Source of the DNA: Balanoglossus misakiensis
Taxonomy: Eukaryota > Hemichordata
Reading direction: 5' to 3'
DNA length: 64,000 bases
Assembly: GCA_040954595.2 (NCBI GenBank)
Contig: CM082580.2
Span: 8,122,001 to 8,186,000, forward strand
Shown here in pieces: positions 42,001 through 52,898 of the stretch (positions are counted from its first letter, which is position 1; each line of letters opens with the position of its first letter). The position numbers and the translations under genes are program-made. Below the pieces are notes generated by a model. The model saw only the letters and a program-made list of their open reading frames with translations. It was not told the origin of the DNA and ran no database searches.

Positions 42001-45000
42001 AGGTGGCATTGCTTGGTGAAATCAGCGTTCAGGTCCTTGCCTTCTTTCGTTGCACTGTCGGTTGTTTCAGCTACATCTGCTCCCGTCCAATTCTTGATTT
42101 GCAGACTCGAGTGTCCATGTTCCACTGACTCTGAGTGGCTTTCTTTATTGGGGGCAGCTTTATCCTCTGGCGATTCTGCTGATCTGCGATAGCTTTCACA
42201 AATCTCACTCTTCCTGGTCTTATGTAACTCTGCCTTAACATCAGCTGAGCTATCGGTATGTTGCCCGGGAACGTTCTGATCGCGAACTGAAATGCGTAAA
42301 CTCTGACGACCCTCAATGTTAAGGTCTTGTGCACCTGGTACATCACCTGATGCACTGGAAGTCAACTTTTGACCACCAGAACCACTACTGCCCTCAGCGC
42401 AGTGACTGCGTCCCACGTTGGAAAACTCCTTATACCCTGCCTGTTGGAGGAATATCTTGGAGAGATTTTGCAGGGTCTCTACTGTGCGAGTTTTCTTCGT
42501 TTTAAAAAGTCGTGGGAAGGACAGCTCATGGAAGAGCATGCTCTTCTGTTTGTTGGTCAGGTGATGTTTACTCAGCAGTGGTTTGTCAATGAAGATGGTT
42601 TTCACAACTCTTTCTGTGCCGTCATCTGAGAGCATAACAATATGAATCCATTTGGTCCTGGTTAAAAGTATATATGCTTGGTGACCCACCCTAACAAATC
42701 ACAGAAAACTACCTTACCCATTTGACAATCTCAACCCCCTCCCCCTTTCCAGCAATCATAGAACACTCCCTTACCTTGGTGCACTTTCTGTTCAGTGACT
42801 TTAATTGGTATCTGCCAGTGGTGTTCGTAGTGTGGCGGGTGATTATCTATGAGCGCCTCCAATCCAGTCACTGAAATCACAATGTCCACTTCATACTTCT
42901 CGGCCAGATTCACGGCGATGTCATCTCTACTCACAGGCTGCAGTGGAAGGAACACAGTGGGGTGAACACGTGTGGATATATTGGAGGGGGGGTAATTTTA
43001 GTGACTGATTGTCTTTACTAGAAGGTATCAGATCAATAATCTTGACACTCCAGTTTCATTTTTACCAAGTGACATTTACAGATTCTTGCTTAGACTTCCT
43101 GAGTGAAAGTCGGTGACATGCGTGCTAGCTGCTAGTAGTTTAAGTGAGGAGTTCGTAAGACAGATACCTGACTTGAAGACAATCCTGACTGCTCTCTGCA
43201 ACGCACTACATCAGTTGGGGGGCAATCTGACATCATCTTATCGTAGAGTTTGGACACAAAGCTCTTACGGTTCTCGTAATATGGTATCTGCAGAAACGGT
43301 ACCTGGCCCTGCAATAATGGAGAGAGAGAAAAAAAAAACATGATGATTAAAAAGACAAAGTTGCCATCTTAACAGTTTGTGCATTACAATTCCAGGACCT
43401 TCCAAGACTATTGTCAGCACACATGTCTTAATCAAAATTCCAGACTTTGTACTCCTGTACACTGAAGTGAAGCATGAAAGACTTGCATGGACGTGGAGTG
43501 TCTTCGCGTGCTTCATCATCGCATCGGTCGAGTAGGACATCCCGACGTTGATGCCCAGCGTCTGGTGGAGCGTGTAGTCTTGTGGGTACTCAGACACCAG
43601 CACTTCGTATCGTGATAACAGTTGCTGTGGAGAAGAATAGAAAACCTAGGTTGTTATATGCCAGATTTTTCAATTCTCGCAAAATCTCGCACTAGGGTCA
43701 CATGAGCACGACTCAGGCCAGGATACATACCGGTACATGGCCAAAACCTGTGACCTTCGTTCAAAGCCACTGTGTTTATCTGTAAATCGGATGTGGCTTA
43801 GAAATAGAACAATGTTAATTTTGACAACACAAAATGAAGTGGCTGTACCTCAATATAGCTGTTGACTTCTGCAGATAGATACTGGTAATCCCCGGGAGAG
43901 TTTTTGGCGACGTACGCCAAAAACTTGTTGTATTCATCTTGCTCCTGCAGTACTTTCTGCCTCAAATCCTGTTGGGAAGACGATTGAAAATAAGAGATGG
44001 GGAAACACCAGAAGGAAACTGATGTGGTTTCATTTGGATTTTATAATATTTCACTTTCTCACTTGCCATGTAAAACTGGACTTCGCCTGGGTGGTGATAG
44101 GTTTGGTACATCTGCTGTGTGAAGTACCTGAACTTCTCTGATAGCATCAGATATTGCTGGTGGTCAGTTCTCGAGAGACAGGAGAATCTTGGAAAGGGAA
44201 ATTGCTGCTTGGGACTCTTCAGGGCCAGTTGCACCTGGTATGGTTTGAGTTGCATCAGTGGTTTGGGTTTCCTGAGATGGGGGAAAAGATGTGTTGGATT
44301 AACTCTTTGAGTAGTGAAAGTTAAATTTCTGCACAGGAGTGCCCCATTGGTCACCTCAACCAAAGACTTTGATCTACAAACTGCTCTGCAGAATTGCACT
44401 GAGCACAAACGCATTCATTTTGTCGGTAAAATTCTGACCAGTATATCATGTTTATTTTTTTAAACTTACCCTCTGGGACCCTCCTTCGGGGCTGAGACAT
44501 TTTTGCAGAACTTCTGTAAGAGTTCATCATAGCTTGGACTGGTGGAATACAGTCTGTACGATTCTTCATTCAGAAAACTTGTACTCTCGTCCACATAGTC
44601 ACTACCATCCCTTTAATAATGATTTCAAAAGAGCAATAGTCAGATTGATTTTATAAATATCTGGTCTTTCTTCTGGTTGGCTAGTAAAGTTGCTTAAAGT
44701 TCTGCAAAAAAACAAACATCTAGGAAAATCCATCTTGTCATCGTGGAGGGCGCTCTTACAGGTGTGCACGACGGTTTTTTCCCCAGTCTACGTTACGTGA
44801 AAGCCTGCTTCTTTCGCCAGTTTATTCATAGACCCTGGAGTTTCTCGCTCCAGAGTTAATTGTTTTATTGCAGTACATGTTCTGCTTCACCGATAACCTA
44901 GCTGGCATGACAAGCATGTTGGGATCCGCGGGTCCCCAAACTTGGCACTACATATGAAAGGGGGCGGGGCATTTTCTTAGTATCCTGTGATATTGTAATG

Positions 45001-45088
45001 TTTGTCCCAACATTTTAGCTATGGCAATATCAAACAATGCCGAACCATTCGACAAACTGAGCACTTACCAATTTACCGCACCATCCAT
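39037..45088 (-). CDS. ICE2: Little elongation complex subunit 2 (ICE2/NARG2)
   Basis: Scaffold of the little elongation complex, which with ELL and ICE1 supports RNA polymerase II transcription of snRNA genes. Thirteen coding exons: 45088-45069, 44610-44470, 44271-44055, 43968-43849, 43624-43487, 43308-43168, 42937-42775, 42676-40884, 40749-40620, 40377-40296, 40153-40103, 39505-39357, 39113-39037. Phases agree and give 1073 residues. Conserved segments include FPFPRFSCLSR, the HPPHYEHHWQIPIKV block, and the C-terminal NARG2_C region (YDLWSFGKLRLLVR, then SISPKLEYQPKFGLE and GHINAFTSEVMMLE). A long Ser/Lys-rich disordered middle is encoded by one 1.8-kb exon, and a Lys/Arg-rich tail (KKKKKKGRGRAK) looks like a nuclear signal. 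Two introns start with GC rather than GT. The exon 8 acceptor at 42677-42678 is chosen because it alone keeps frame. Confidence 0.92.
43666..43707 (-). repeat. 42-bp element in an ICE2 intron, inverted copy of a promoter element
   Basis: Reads, on the minus strand, gctcatgtgaccctagtgcg... with one mismatch over 42 bases to 45197-45238. It contains TCTCGC repeats and an E-box-like CACATG. Weaker similarity extends upstream (cctgagt against cctgaat). It may be a short dispersed repeat or a shared regulatory element. Confidence 0.7.
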
Positions 45089-45358
45089 CGCGACTACCAC
45101 TGTTGGACGACTTTAGCTTCGGCGCTGTGCATGCTTCGGGAAAGTGTACACATGCATCACATGGGTCAAAGGTCAAGATAATCCAGCCTGAATAACGCTC
45201 ATGTGACCCTAGTGCGAGATTTTGCGGGAATTGAAAAAGCCGCCATTACGTTGCGCGAGGCGACACGTTGTGCTGTGGGGTCCTGCTGTCTCTAAAATTT
45301 CACTAAATCTACAGCCTAGCGTTATAATCTTGCAACAAGACAACGGATCTACATTAAG
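45089..45358. promoter_or_regulatory. Shared bidirectional promoter and leaders of ICE2 and TRA2
   Basis: Only 270 bp separate the start codons of two divergent genes, so both core promoters and 5' UTRs must lie here. No TATA box is evident, as is usual for housekeeping pairs. At 45197-45238 there is a 42-bp element (gctcatgtgaccctagtgcg and following) that recurs inverted in an ICE2 intron. Confidence 0.8.
45197..45238 (+). promoter_or_regulatory. 42-bp element in the ICE2/TRA2 promoter
   Basis: Partner of 43666-43707 in inverted orientation. It sits about 120 bp upstream of the TRA2 start codon, in the region where transcription of one or both genes should begin. Confidence 0.5.
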
Positions 45359-48308
45359 ATGAGCGACACAGAAGAAAAATATGACAGAAGGGTGAGTATT
45401 GTAGCACATTTTACCAGTTTTTCCCCCCAGTAATGCTGCACACCCCACGCCGCGCTTCCCTGATCGACGTTTGTTCCACGACGTTCAGGAAATTTCTGTC
45501 TGACGCCTTTGTTTGTTTCAACTGATGATGCGCTTTTGAAATCTACTCTCGTTGTGTTCGAAAGCTATTTCGGGGAGTTTGCTTGCTCCAAGAACTTCGC
45601 ATTTTAGTAGTGTTTAGATTAAAATGAGATATTTTCCTTTGAAATGCAGGAGCCTGAAGAACGCCGAAAATCTCGTACGCCATCGCGTTCCCGCTCACGC
45701 ACGCCGAGATCTAGGTCAGCGTCCCGTTCACGAAGCAGGTCTCCTCGCTCCCGCTCCCGATCAAGGTCGTACTCACGCTCCCCATCGAGGTCCAGGTCCC
45801 GTTCACGTTCCCTTCATCGGAGGAGGAGATATTCAAAGTCTCGATCCAGGTCACGATCACCAAGACACAGGCGAAGTAGCCGTCGCAGGTATGTATATTA
45901 TGAATAATGAAATAGACCTCACCAGGAAGGTCATTTAGCAAATATTTCTTACTAATCTAGAATTCAAGTGGTTGCTACTTGTCACTTGAAAACTGTGACT
46001 TCGGGTTTAAAAACAATCAAAAACTGAAATTGAACAAGATGATGGCAGAATCGCCGGTCAGATCTGCGTAGTTCATGTATGTGGACCCTAAAGAAGCCAT
46101 TATGCAAATTTTACAAGCCTTTTGGAGCTTTTTTGTTCTGGCCATCCTCAAATTATCTTTGACGGCAATTGCTAATGTTCCTTTTGTTTTATTTTTCCCC
46201 TCCATATACCTTATGATGTAAATTAATCAGTAGTTCAAGGAGGTAAGAAACTGTTATTTGCATTTTTTCAATGAATATTGAGAAATGTAATGTAGCAGTA
46301 GAGCTAGATGAATGCACAAGTGACATGCAAATCTTGTGTTAACTTGTTACGAGTTGACACCTTGGAATTGCATGCTACTTCAAATAGATATTGCCTGATC
46401 AGGCACGTCTAGGGTTGGTGTCTTTGGTATTTTCCTTTTCGTTTGTCTTCTAACTGGGAAAGTAGTTACCAGGCATCTAACCCCAAGCGTTATTATCTAA
46501 CCAGGTATATGTCCCCTAGGAGCAGAGAATTCCGAAGCCACAGCAGATCGCCTATGTCCAACAGAAGACGTCACCTTGGAAGTAGGGTGAGTATTTTCAT
46601 AGTTCATATATGCTGCACTAACTTGTTTTGGGCCCTGTGGATTGATAAGGCATGATCTGAATACATTTTCCAAAGGTTGCTTTCTTGATTGTAACATGAT
46701 TTCTAAATGTCGTAATAGCCATGAATGTTACCTGTCCATCAGCAGGCTGGTTGACCTACAAAGGGAATAAAGTGCTGATATCTATCATTTCAGAGTACTG
46801 TGTGTACTCTGTTCTTTATCTCAAAAATTGTGGCCTAATTTTGTTTGTAGGAAAATCCAACGGTAAACAGGTGCGTCGGAGTGTTTGGGTTAAGCCTTTA
46901 TACAACTGAGAGAGATCTGAGAGAAGTGTTCTCCCGATATGGGCCAATAGAAAGTGCTTCGGTGGTGTACGATCAACAGGTAAACATCACTAAGTTTATT
47001 TTTTCCCTTCCATTATTTCTTACCGTGTAGGCTGATCCAGAACCCAATGATTGTCTTGGAATATTTGGGCTGAGCCTTTCAACTACTGAGCGAGATCTAC
47101 GAGATGCATTTACAAGATACGGACCCATAAAAAGTTGTTCTGTGGTCTATGATCATCAGGTAAACACAAAACCTCTGTAAAAGACCCTTCAGTGATAATG
47201 ATTTAGTGCTGAGGGTTTTTTTTTTCATTTTCAAATTGTCCCTTCAGTGATAGTGATTCAGTGCTGAGGGAATTTTTTTTTTCATATTCAAATTGTACAT
47301 GTCCAAATAAAATTTGCTAATCATTCTTTTTATTTTCTTCCTCTGAAAAATAGACTGGGAGATCTCGTGGTTTTGCGTTTTGCACATTTGAAAACCCGGA
47401 CGATGCTAATGAGGTATGTTCAAATATAATGATGCTGCATTTCTTGATGGCTTTTCTCTAAACATGGTTTTTCTGACATGCGCATCAATAATTCCATGAT
47501 CCACTGTACTGATTTTTTTTTGCTATCATTTGTTTAATAGGCCAAGGAACGTACAAATGGAATGGAAATTGACGGCAGGAGAATTAGGGTGGATTTCTCT
47601 ATCACAAAAAGGGCACATACACCAACACCAGGAATCTACATGGGTCGACCAACATAGTAAGTTTTATCAGAATGTATTTGTCTATTTTTTGCCCGCTGCT
47701 ATTCACAACCACCTGGAATGATGATAAAGAAATCAAAAATTGTAACATGAATTCTAGAAGCTGCATTGCGCTGTGCTTTCCTATCATGATCCTGTGTACT
47801 AAAACTTGTCTTTTCTTTCCACAGTCCAAAGCGTGGAGGCTATGACAGAGATAGAGATTTCTACAATGACAGAGACCGCGGTGGTGGTGGTGGTGGTGGT
47901 GGCGGCGGCCGTGATAGATACTCCCGCCGATCACCATCCCCATACTACAACAAACGTTCCTCACCATATTACAGGCGATCTCCATCTCCTTACTACAGAA
48001 GACGCTACTCCCGCTCGCGGTCCAGATCTTATTCTAGATCACCCAGTAAGTAATGGTAAAACTTTAAGCTGTGTCTGACGCCCAAGGGATTTGTTGCTGT
48101 GAGATTACGAGTGAAAGGTTGTAATTTGAAAGTTGCATATTATAAAGAGCACCATCATTTGACTGAACTTCTGCAAGGATGAATATGCTTATTGGTCTTT
48201 CCAGATCTGAAGATACTGTTGTTGTTTTCTTTCCTGTCAAGGTTGGCGTAACCTCCACAATTCTCATTTCCCCTTCTGCTTTTCCTTCCTGTTCTAGGAC
48301 GATACTAA
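45359..48308 (+). CDS. TRA2: Transformer-2 splicing factor (TRA2) with alternative RRM exons
   Basis: Nuclear SR-like protein that binds purine-rich (GAA) exonic enhancers through one RRM. Exons: 45359-45391, 45650-45888, 46505-46586, then either 46851-46979 or 47031-47159, then 47354-47413, 47541-47656, 47825-48045, 48298-48308. With one alternative exon the protein is 296 residues, close to the vertebrate length. Order: RS1 domain (about 12-110); RRM with RNP2 CVGVFGL or CLGIFGL and RNP1 [10 protein letters not shown]; the TRA2-specific linker [13 protein letters not shown]; a Gly run of nine; RS2 domain; and a terminal PRRY. The last exon encodes only RRY and stop, joined to a split codon. 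It shares its promoter with ICE2 and converges on the MAP3K19-like gene. A possible 12-nt microexon lies at 46231-46242. Confidence 0.94.
46231..46242 (+). other. TRA2: Candidate 12-nt microexon of TRA2
   Basis: TAGTTCAAGGAG is bounded by cag and by a near-consensus donor (GAG|gtaagaa). Spliced between the exons ending at 45888 and starting at 46505, it keeps frame and inserts S-S-S-R into the RS1 domain. The acceptor has a poor pyrimidine tract, so use is uncertain. Confidence 0.35.
46851..46979 (+). other. TRA2: TRA2 alternative exon A (first half of RRM)
   Basis: 129 nt, 43 codons, phase 0 at both ends, with acceptor tttgtttgtag and donor CAG|gtaaac. Encodes RNP2 CVGVFGLSL and the helix [10 protein letters not shown], ending VVYDQQ. 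This version is the closer one to vertebrate TRA2 ([13 protein letters not shown]). It can be joined to either flanking exon without frame change. Confidence 0.88.
47031..47159 (+). other. TRA2: TRA2 alternative exon B (first half of RRM)
   Basis: 129 nt, 43 codons, same phase and same donor (CAG|gtaaac) as exon A, with a long pyrimidine tract before its acceptor (gtgtag). Encodes RNP2 CLGIFGLSL and [10 protein letters not shown], ending VVYDHQ. By my count 29 of 43 residues match exon A. Changes include Y to S after the RNP2 strand, E to K and A to C in the PIESAS region. Only 51 nt of intron separate A and B. Confidence 0.88.
47185..47296 (+). repeat. 55-bp tandem duplication in the intron after TRA2 exon B
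   Basis: Two copies (47185-47239 and 47240-47296) of cccttcagtgataatgattt... with a T-run and tcaaattgt end. They differ at a few positions. They sit between alternative exon B and the constant RNP1 exon, where splicing control elements would act. Confidence 0.7.
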
Positions 48309-50516
48309 ACTGGCCCAAAGTTCAGTGAATGCCGTTATAACCTGGTGACCAGTTCAAAAAGGACACTCTCACAGACATTTCTTAGCAAGTTCACATAGTT
48401 AGCGATGTAGATTTAGTTGCTTAGCTCAGTTGAAGCATGCATGTCCATAGGGTGTATTGTTCAAATTACATGGGCTTCTACTGCTGGACATTTTAAAAGA
48501 AAGTTGAGTTATAGTGTTTAAATACCCATAGTGGTTGTATGTATTTTTCCTTGCGAGTTATATTTTTTTTGTCATTTCCTTTGTATGATGTGCCTTTACA
48601 AGTTTAAGCAGATATTCAGACTATGTTAGTTGAAAAGTATTTTATATATATAGCTGCCTATGATAATTACAGAAGTCAATTTGTCTGTGTTACATAACGA
48701 GTACCCAAAATTTAACTTTGCCTGTAAGAGTGTCATATTCTAAAACGTGTCAAATAAGTCATGCGACCGATGGTTGAATTTGTATTTGGATCTTAACTAG
48801 TGTTTCTTGTTATACAGTCTGATAGGCAAATGAAGAAGTGCCTGGGTGTGTAAGAAATAGAAGAATAAGAAAATCAAGCGTGGTGTTGTAGGGACTGTGT
48901 AAAACCGAAAAATGAAGTTGTGTAGTACATTGTGAAGAGGGACATTTCACTCAACACTACTCAGGGTTGAAGTTTTGAAGAAAAGAGAAAAAAGAGGGAG
49001 TCGAAGAAAAAGATGGTTCTGTTTCGACCGAAGTGTTTCAGGAAGAGCGGTTAAAATCTCGCAAGTCACTCACCTTCCAGTGAAAATCAAAACAAAACTG
49101 AAGGTGGATGGTTTGAAGTTTTTGGGGAAAACTGGAAGATTGAAGAAGGAGAGAAATATATGAAGTAAATCGATTTCTTTGTCTTCTTTGTGAATGACAA
49201 GGTATATTTTTCCTGGAAGAAATCATTCGTCAGTTTCATCATAAAATTGTTGGATGCGGCAGAGACGAGAATAAAGGGGAGGGTAATGAAAAGAACTATT
49301 TTAAAGTGTATGGATGGAAGTTTGTTTCTCAACCCATAGTGGAAAATGATGTCAACAGACAATCTGATTATGTGGAATTGAGTGGTCTCGTCAAATGTGC
49401 TTACGAACACACAACTGATCACCTCCATTGCCTTTTCAGTCTGAATTGAAGCTTGAAGAAAGAATTATTTTTGAAGAACAAGAAAAGAAAAAGCAAGAGT
49501 GTGAAGATAGAAAATCTGAAGAGAAAAATTGTTGTGAAGAGAATGAAAATTTGGGTAAAAATAGTCCCGACCAATATATCCTCCTTGTTTGCGTTTATCT
49601 CTCTTCAAGCCTAGTTAGATTCACTCAGATTAATGCACGTTTAGACTTAAGGTTTTTTTACTCCATCTGAGCTGATCCTGTACTTGCAGGCTTGCTTATC
49701 TTTGAAGTTGATTTTCATGTGCACGTGATAATCTGTGATTTTAAAAAATTGGTATCAAGTCAACCCCTGCATAAATTCTCCAAATTCATACTTCGTGGTT
49801 TGTGCTATATAAATCAACTGCCAAAGATAGAGATGACGTGTTATGGTAAGTCGAGATTGCGAGGGGGGTTGGTAGCATTTGTTTGCCTTGCAGATGCCGT
49901 CTTGGTGTTTCGGTGTGAAGATGGCAGAGAACATGAAGACCTGGTATGGTTTCAAGTTTCGACGCAGAGAAGTTTGATTACTGAACACTTTTTTTGTCAC
50001 AATGTCAACGTTACGAGAATAAAGCACATCTTAAACGTGATTTCTTTGTCTTCCGTGAGATTTCTTTCACTGTGTGTTGTGGTTTGGGAAGAGTTGGCAG
50101 CCAGCAGTGAGTGTTGTTTAAAAGCTAGCATGATGAAATAATTTGAGGAAGTGTCCACATTCTAACAAGCTTTTAATTAGATGCCAATGATCTAGGCAGT
50201 CTACCATCTTCCTACAATTGGGACTTCTCTGACCATGAGTGGAACCAAAGACTCTGAATTGAACTGCCCAGCAAATCCTGGGTGGATGTACTGCAGATGA
50301 TCAAGATAAATACCAATACAGTTAAAAGCTGCTATGCTTGTAGTCTGATCGGAGGGAATATCAACTCTAATGGGTTTACTTTTCTGGACTTGCGACATGG
50401 AAGGGTTTCTAAAACACTTTTCAATGAACAACTAGTGGAAGACTTCGGCAGAGCCAGCCACACCAGTGTTTATCCACATTGAACCAAGCAAATGGCCGTT
50501 GTAAAATCGTGTACAT
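48309..50516 (+). other. TRA2 3' UTR and downstream DNA
   Basis: AT-rich DNA with no conserved coding exon. A short 80-codon frame at 49428-49670 is rich in E and K but has no splice context and is judged chance. AATAAA occurs at 49270-49275 and 50018-50023, so the TRA2 transcript may end at either. Confidence 0.45.
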
Positions 50517-52898
50517 TTTATTCACTGGAATGTACGGAAATGAAATGATACAAAAAATACTGGCACATTTTTTTGACATTCCAATATACAAGTTCACACA
50601 ACCCCATCAAAACATAGAAACAAAAACAAAAGAATACACTTCTTTTTATGGAAGATGACTACAGTTGCACTCTGATTTCCCTGGAAGCACACAAAACCAT
50701 ATTTTTGCCTGTAAACCCCAGAAAGAAGAGTTTTAGTATGAAAAAGACTGCTACAAAATGAAACCCAAAGAAATCTGTACTCTGCTCATCTGATTCCTTG
50801 GGGCTATGTAAGGCCTCCGCTGATTGGACAATGTTTCGGCAGCTATATGCTACTACAACTGATTGGACAATTTGAATAACATACTGTGGTAGTCACATCT
50901 CAAACTAGTCAACACATGAAAACAAATTAGCACATCACGTTAATTTTTAGTTTACCAAACACTACACTGAAAAACTACAAGAAATAACATTAAATTTGGA
51001 CACTGGTCAGAATGGATGACACAAGAAATGCTGGGAAAGTTTTTTAATTGATTGAAATGATAGAGTGGTATGATTTAATTAATATTATTTACATTCTAAA
51101 ATTTTTCTAAAAATGGCTATTGCATAGTTTTCTAGTTGAGGTCTAAATTCTGTTTTTTTACAAGCTATGCTCACACATACTCTGACATGACAAACGAGAC
51201 GAGAATTTCACTGGTTCAGAAAAAAATAAATATTTGTACATTATCAAAACCTGCTATGGATGGATGGATGATTTTTATTGGACGGCTGACGCGCATGGAA
51301 TGCTGATATGGAAATCAATTTGCATATATCTAAGTTTAGGCTTCAGACAAAACCTGCTGATGAAATATTGTTGAGCTCTCTGGATGGAATGCAGTGAAAA
51401 AGTGACAATGTGCTCAGAAAATCAGCTGAAGACTTTTACAGTCAAAGATAAAGCCAGATGAAGCATCAGCCAAATTTGGTTGATTTACATGAATACCAAC
51501 ATTAATATAATAATGATTGTCATGTTTACGGCTCTTTAAAATTTGATAGAAAATTCAAACTTAATTTATGCCCTTGCGGTGGTGAGACATTTTCTAGCAG
51601 ACATCAATTTTAGTTGTTCTCTATTTCAGTGGTATTGTCAAAGACAAGTCTACCAGAGTCTATTCTTTTACTTCCGTGATAAAGATAAAGGCAAAATTTG
51701 AAAACTGGTCCTACACAATATATCTACGGCAGAACATGAGCACCGTGTCTACCACAGTGTTTGTGTATGGCTCATAGTGCTTGAAAGTGACCGAGGTAAA
51801 ACGAAAATCACCGTAACTCTGTCACCCCTATTTTCCTGCATAAATGGTCCACCATTGCTACTGAAACAATGGATTTGGACCAAACCACAGTGGTGAAAGG
51901 GTTAAGTCAACTGTCAGGTATGCTACAGATTCCTATTTCACTTCCAGACCACAGATACATCAATAACTGACTTCAGTCAGTCTATCACGGTGATAAAAAT
52001 AACTGCCTAGGCCTGTTCTTTAGCTAATAACACGTTAGCACACGTCAAAACGTGTATAGGAATTACGGTAAAAGTCCTGATGGAGTGTCGGGACCCAGGC
52101 TTATCAGATACAATCTTAAATTGTATCGAAATCCAACCCCAGAACCAACAGCAATAAATTTACTCTGAGAAATACCAATGTCTGCTTGCACACACAACAC
52201 ATCTTTAAAAATACAATTTCAATATTATAATTAAACAGCTTTGATTGTATCATTTGTGTTAATTTGTACTCCAGTAAAAATGTTTTATACAGTTTCATAA
52301 TTTTAGGGTTAAAAAGTCCACAACAATAAATCTACACATAAAAATTTCACTTTCATATAAAGGTGTAATATACATACTATAAAACAGCACAAAAGTGTGA
52401 ATCTTCTGTACATGTGGTATTTACCAAAAATATATACAGACAAAATGTACACTTTATTACAAGTAGTAGCTCTTCGTACAATGTCTGTGTCATAGAGTTT
52501 CAACAGATGTAATGAAAGCTACTGTGTTTGAAAATAAATCTGCGACTCAGTTCTGCATCTGAGTTAGAAAATTGTGAAAATATTATATCTGTTTGTTTCT
52601 GATACGGCTTAGCAACAAGTCTCTACAACTTACAAGCCATGCACATTGTAATGTCCCTAAAATTGGTTCACACAGAAATATTCAGCCAATCAGACAACAC
52701 ATTTCTATTTCATCGCAGGGCGAATATGGCCACTATTAAACATACTTGTGTCATGTGACAATGTGACCTTTTCTTAAGTTCAAAATAAGTGGAAGAATAA
52801 GCATTCTCGTAATGCAAAATAATAGAACATGTAAATAAAATTCTTTGGTTGAAATGCAAACTAAAAAAAACTTGACGTTCTCTCTCATAGTCCGGCAT
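50517..52898 (-). other. Likely 3' UTR of the MAP3K19-like gene
   Basis: No coding exon is seen. A minus-strand AATAAA at 50522-50517, about 2.4 kb after the kinase stop, is a plausible polyadenylation signal. It lies close to the last plus-strand signal of TRA2, consistent with convergent genes. Confidence 0.4.

Noticed and set aside
42657-42670. Alternative acceptor (tttaaccag) for ICE2 exon 8
   Set aside because: It has the better pyrimidine tract, but joining it to the phase-1 donor at 42775 gives an early stop; the acceptor at 42677-42678 keeps frame.
49428-49670. Glu/Lys-rich 80-codon frame after TRA2
   Set aside because: No splice context and no conserved motif; lies in the likely TRA2 3' UTR.
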